Origin: Bacillota bacterium
GTDB lineage: Bacteria; Bacillota; Clostridia; Oscillospirales; Ruminococcaceae
Assembly: GCA_029550985.1 (NCBI GenBank)
Contig: JAKPGH010000235.1
Coordinates: 1 to 5,886 of the forward strand
Length of the DNA: 5,886 nucleotides
Direction of reading: 5' to 3'
Below the pieces are notes generated by a model that was given only the letters and a program-made list of their open reading frames with translations, made no database searches and had not been told where the DNA came from. Positions 5,878-5,886 of this stretch are shown piece by piece (the stretch's first letter is position 1; each line of letters starts with the position of its first letter). Both the position numbers and the translations under genes were made by a program.

Positions 5878-5886
5878 ATGGCGTCA
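5878..5886 (+). CDS. Possible start of a further gene, cut by the window edge
   Basis: ATG GCG TCA follows AGGGGG (5865-5870) by 7 bases, a credible ribosome binding site. Only three codons are visible, so nothing can be said about the product. It lies beyond the operon terminator and may have its own promoter, although none is clear in 5799-5864. Confidence 0.4.

Noticed and set aside
5829..5886. Open frame starting at ATG 5829 and running out of the window
   Set aside because: No good ribosome binding site precedes it, while the overlapping ATG at 5878 has AGGGGG at proper spacing.

Overview
The window looks like part of a carbohydrate-catabolism locus from a Gram-positive, Clostridia-like bacterium. 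The evidence is strong AGGAGG-type ribosome binding sites before most genes, near-consensus sigma-A promoters, GC-rich coding sequence with an AT-rich control region, and a LacI-type regulator. Order Oscillospirales or a related gut lineage is plausible, but that is inference; no rRNA or other marker gene is present.

Layout: two transcription units diverge from a control region at about 1793-2174. The minus-strand unit is a LacI-family regulator (752-1792) followed by a Gfo/Idh/MocA dehydrogenase (1-669) whose C-terminal part lies beyond the left edge. The plus-strand unit has three genes: a zinc-dependent medium-chain dehydrogenase (2175-3374), a creatininase-superfamily metal hydrolase (3475-4593) and a second Gfo/Idh/MocA dehydrogenase (4752-5762). 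It ends in a strong intrinsic terminator (5769-5798). A further gene may begin at 5878.

The plus-strand set fits the alternative inositol pathway characterised in Thermotoga maritima. There IolG oxidises myo-inositol to 2-keto-myo-inositol, the Zn-dehydrogenase IolM oxidises that to a diketo product, and the hydrolase IolN yields 5-keto-L-gluconate. I therefore call these genes iolM-iolN-iolG-like. The exact cyclitol substrate cannot be read from sequence, and the epimerase IolO and a transporter are not in the window. The second dehydrogenase on the minus strand may feed in another cyclitol or sugar.

Control: the iolM promoter and the lacI promoter share essentially one -35 position on opposite strands. 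A near-perfect LacI-type operator covers the predicted iolM start point, and a weaker copy sits in the lacI leader. The lacI leader also holds a terminator-like hairpin. Inside the plus-strand operon, hairpins follow iolM and iolN, and codon use suggests iolM and iolN are expressed more strongly than iolG. These points suggest repression by the local LacI protein, with graded expression along the operon.
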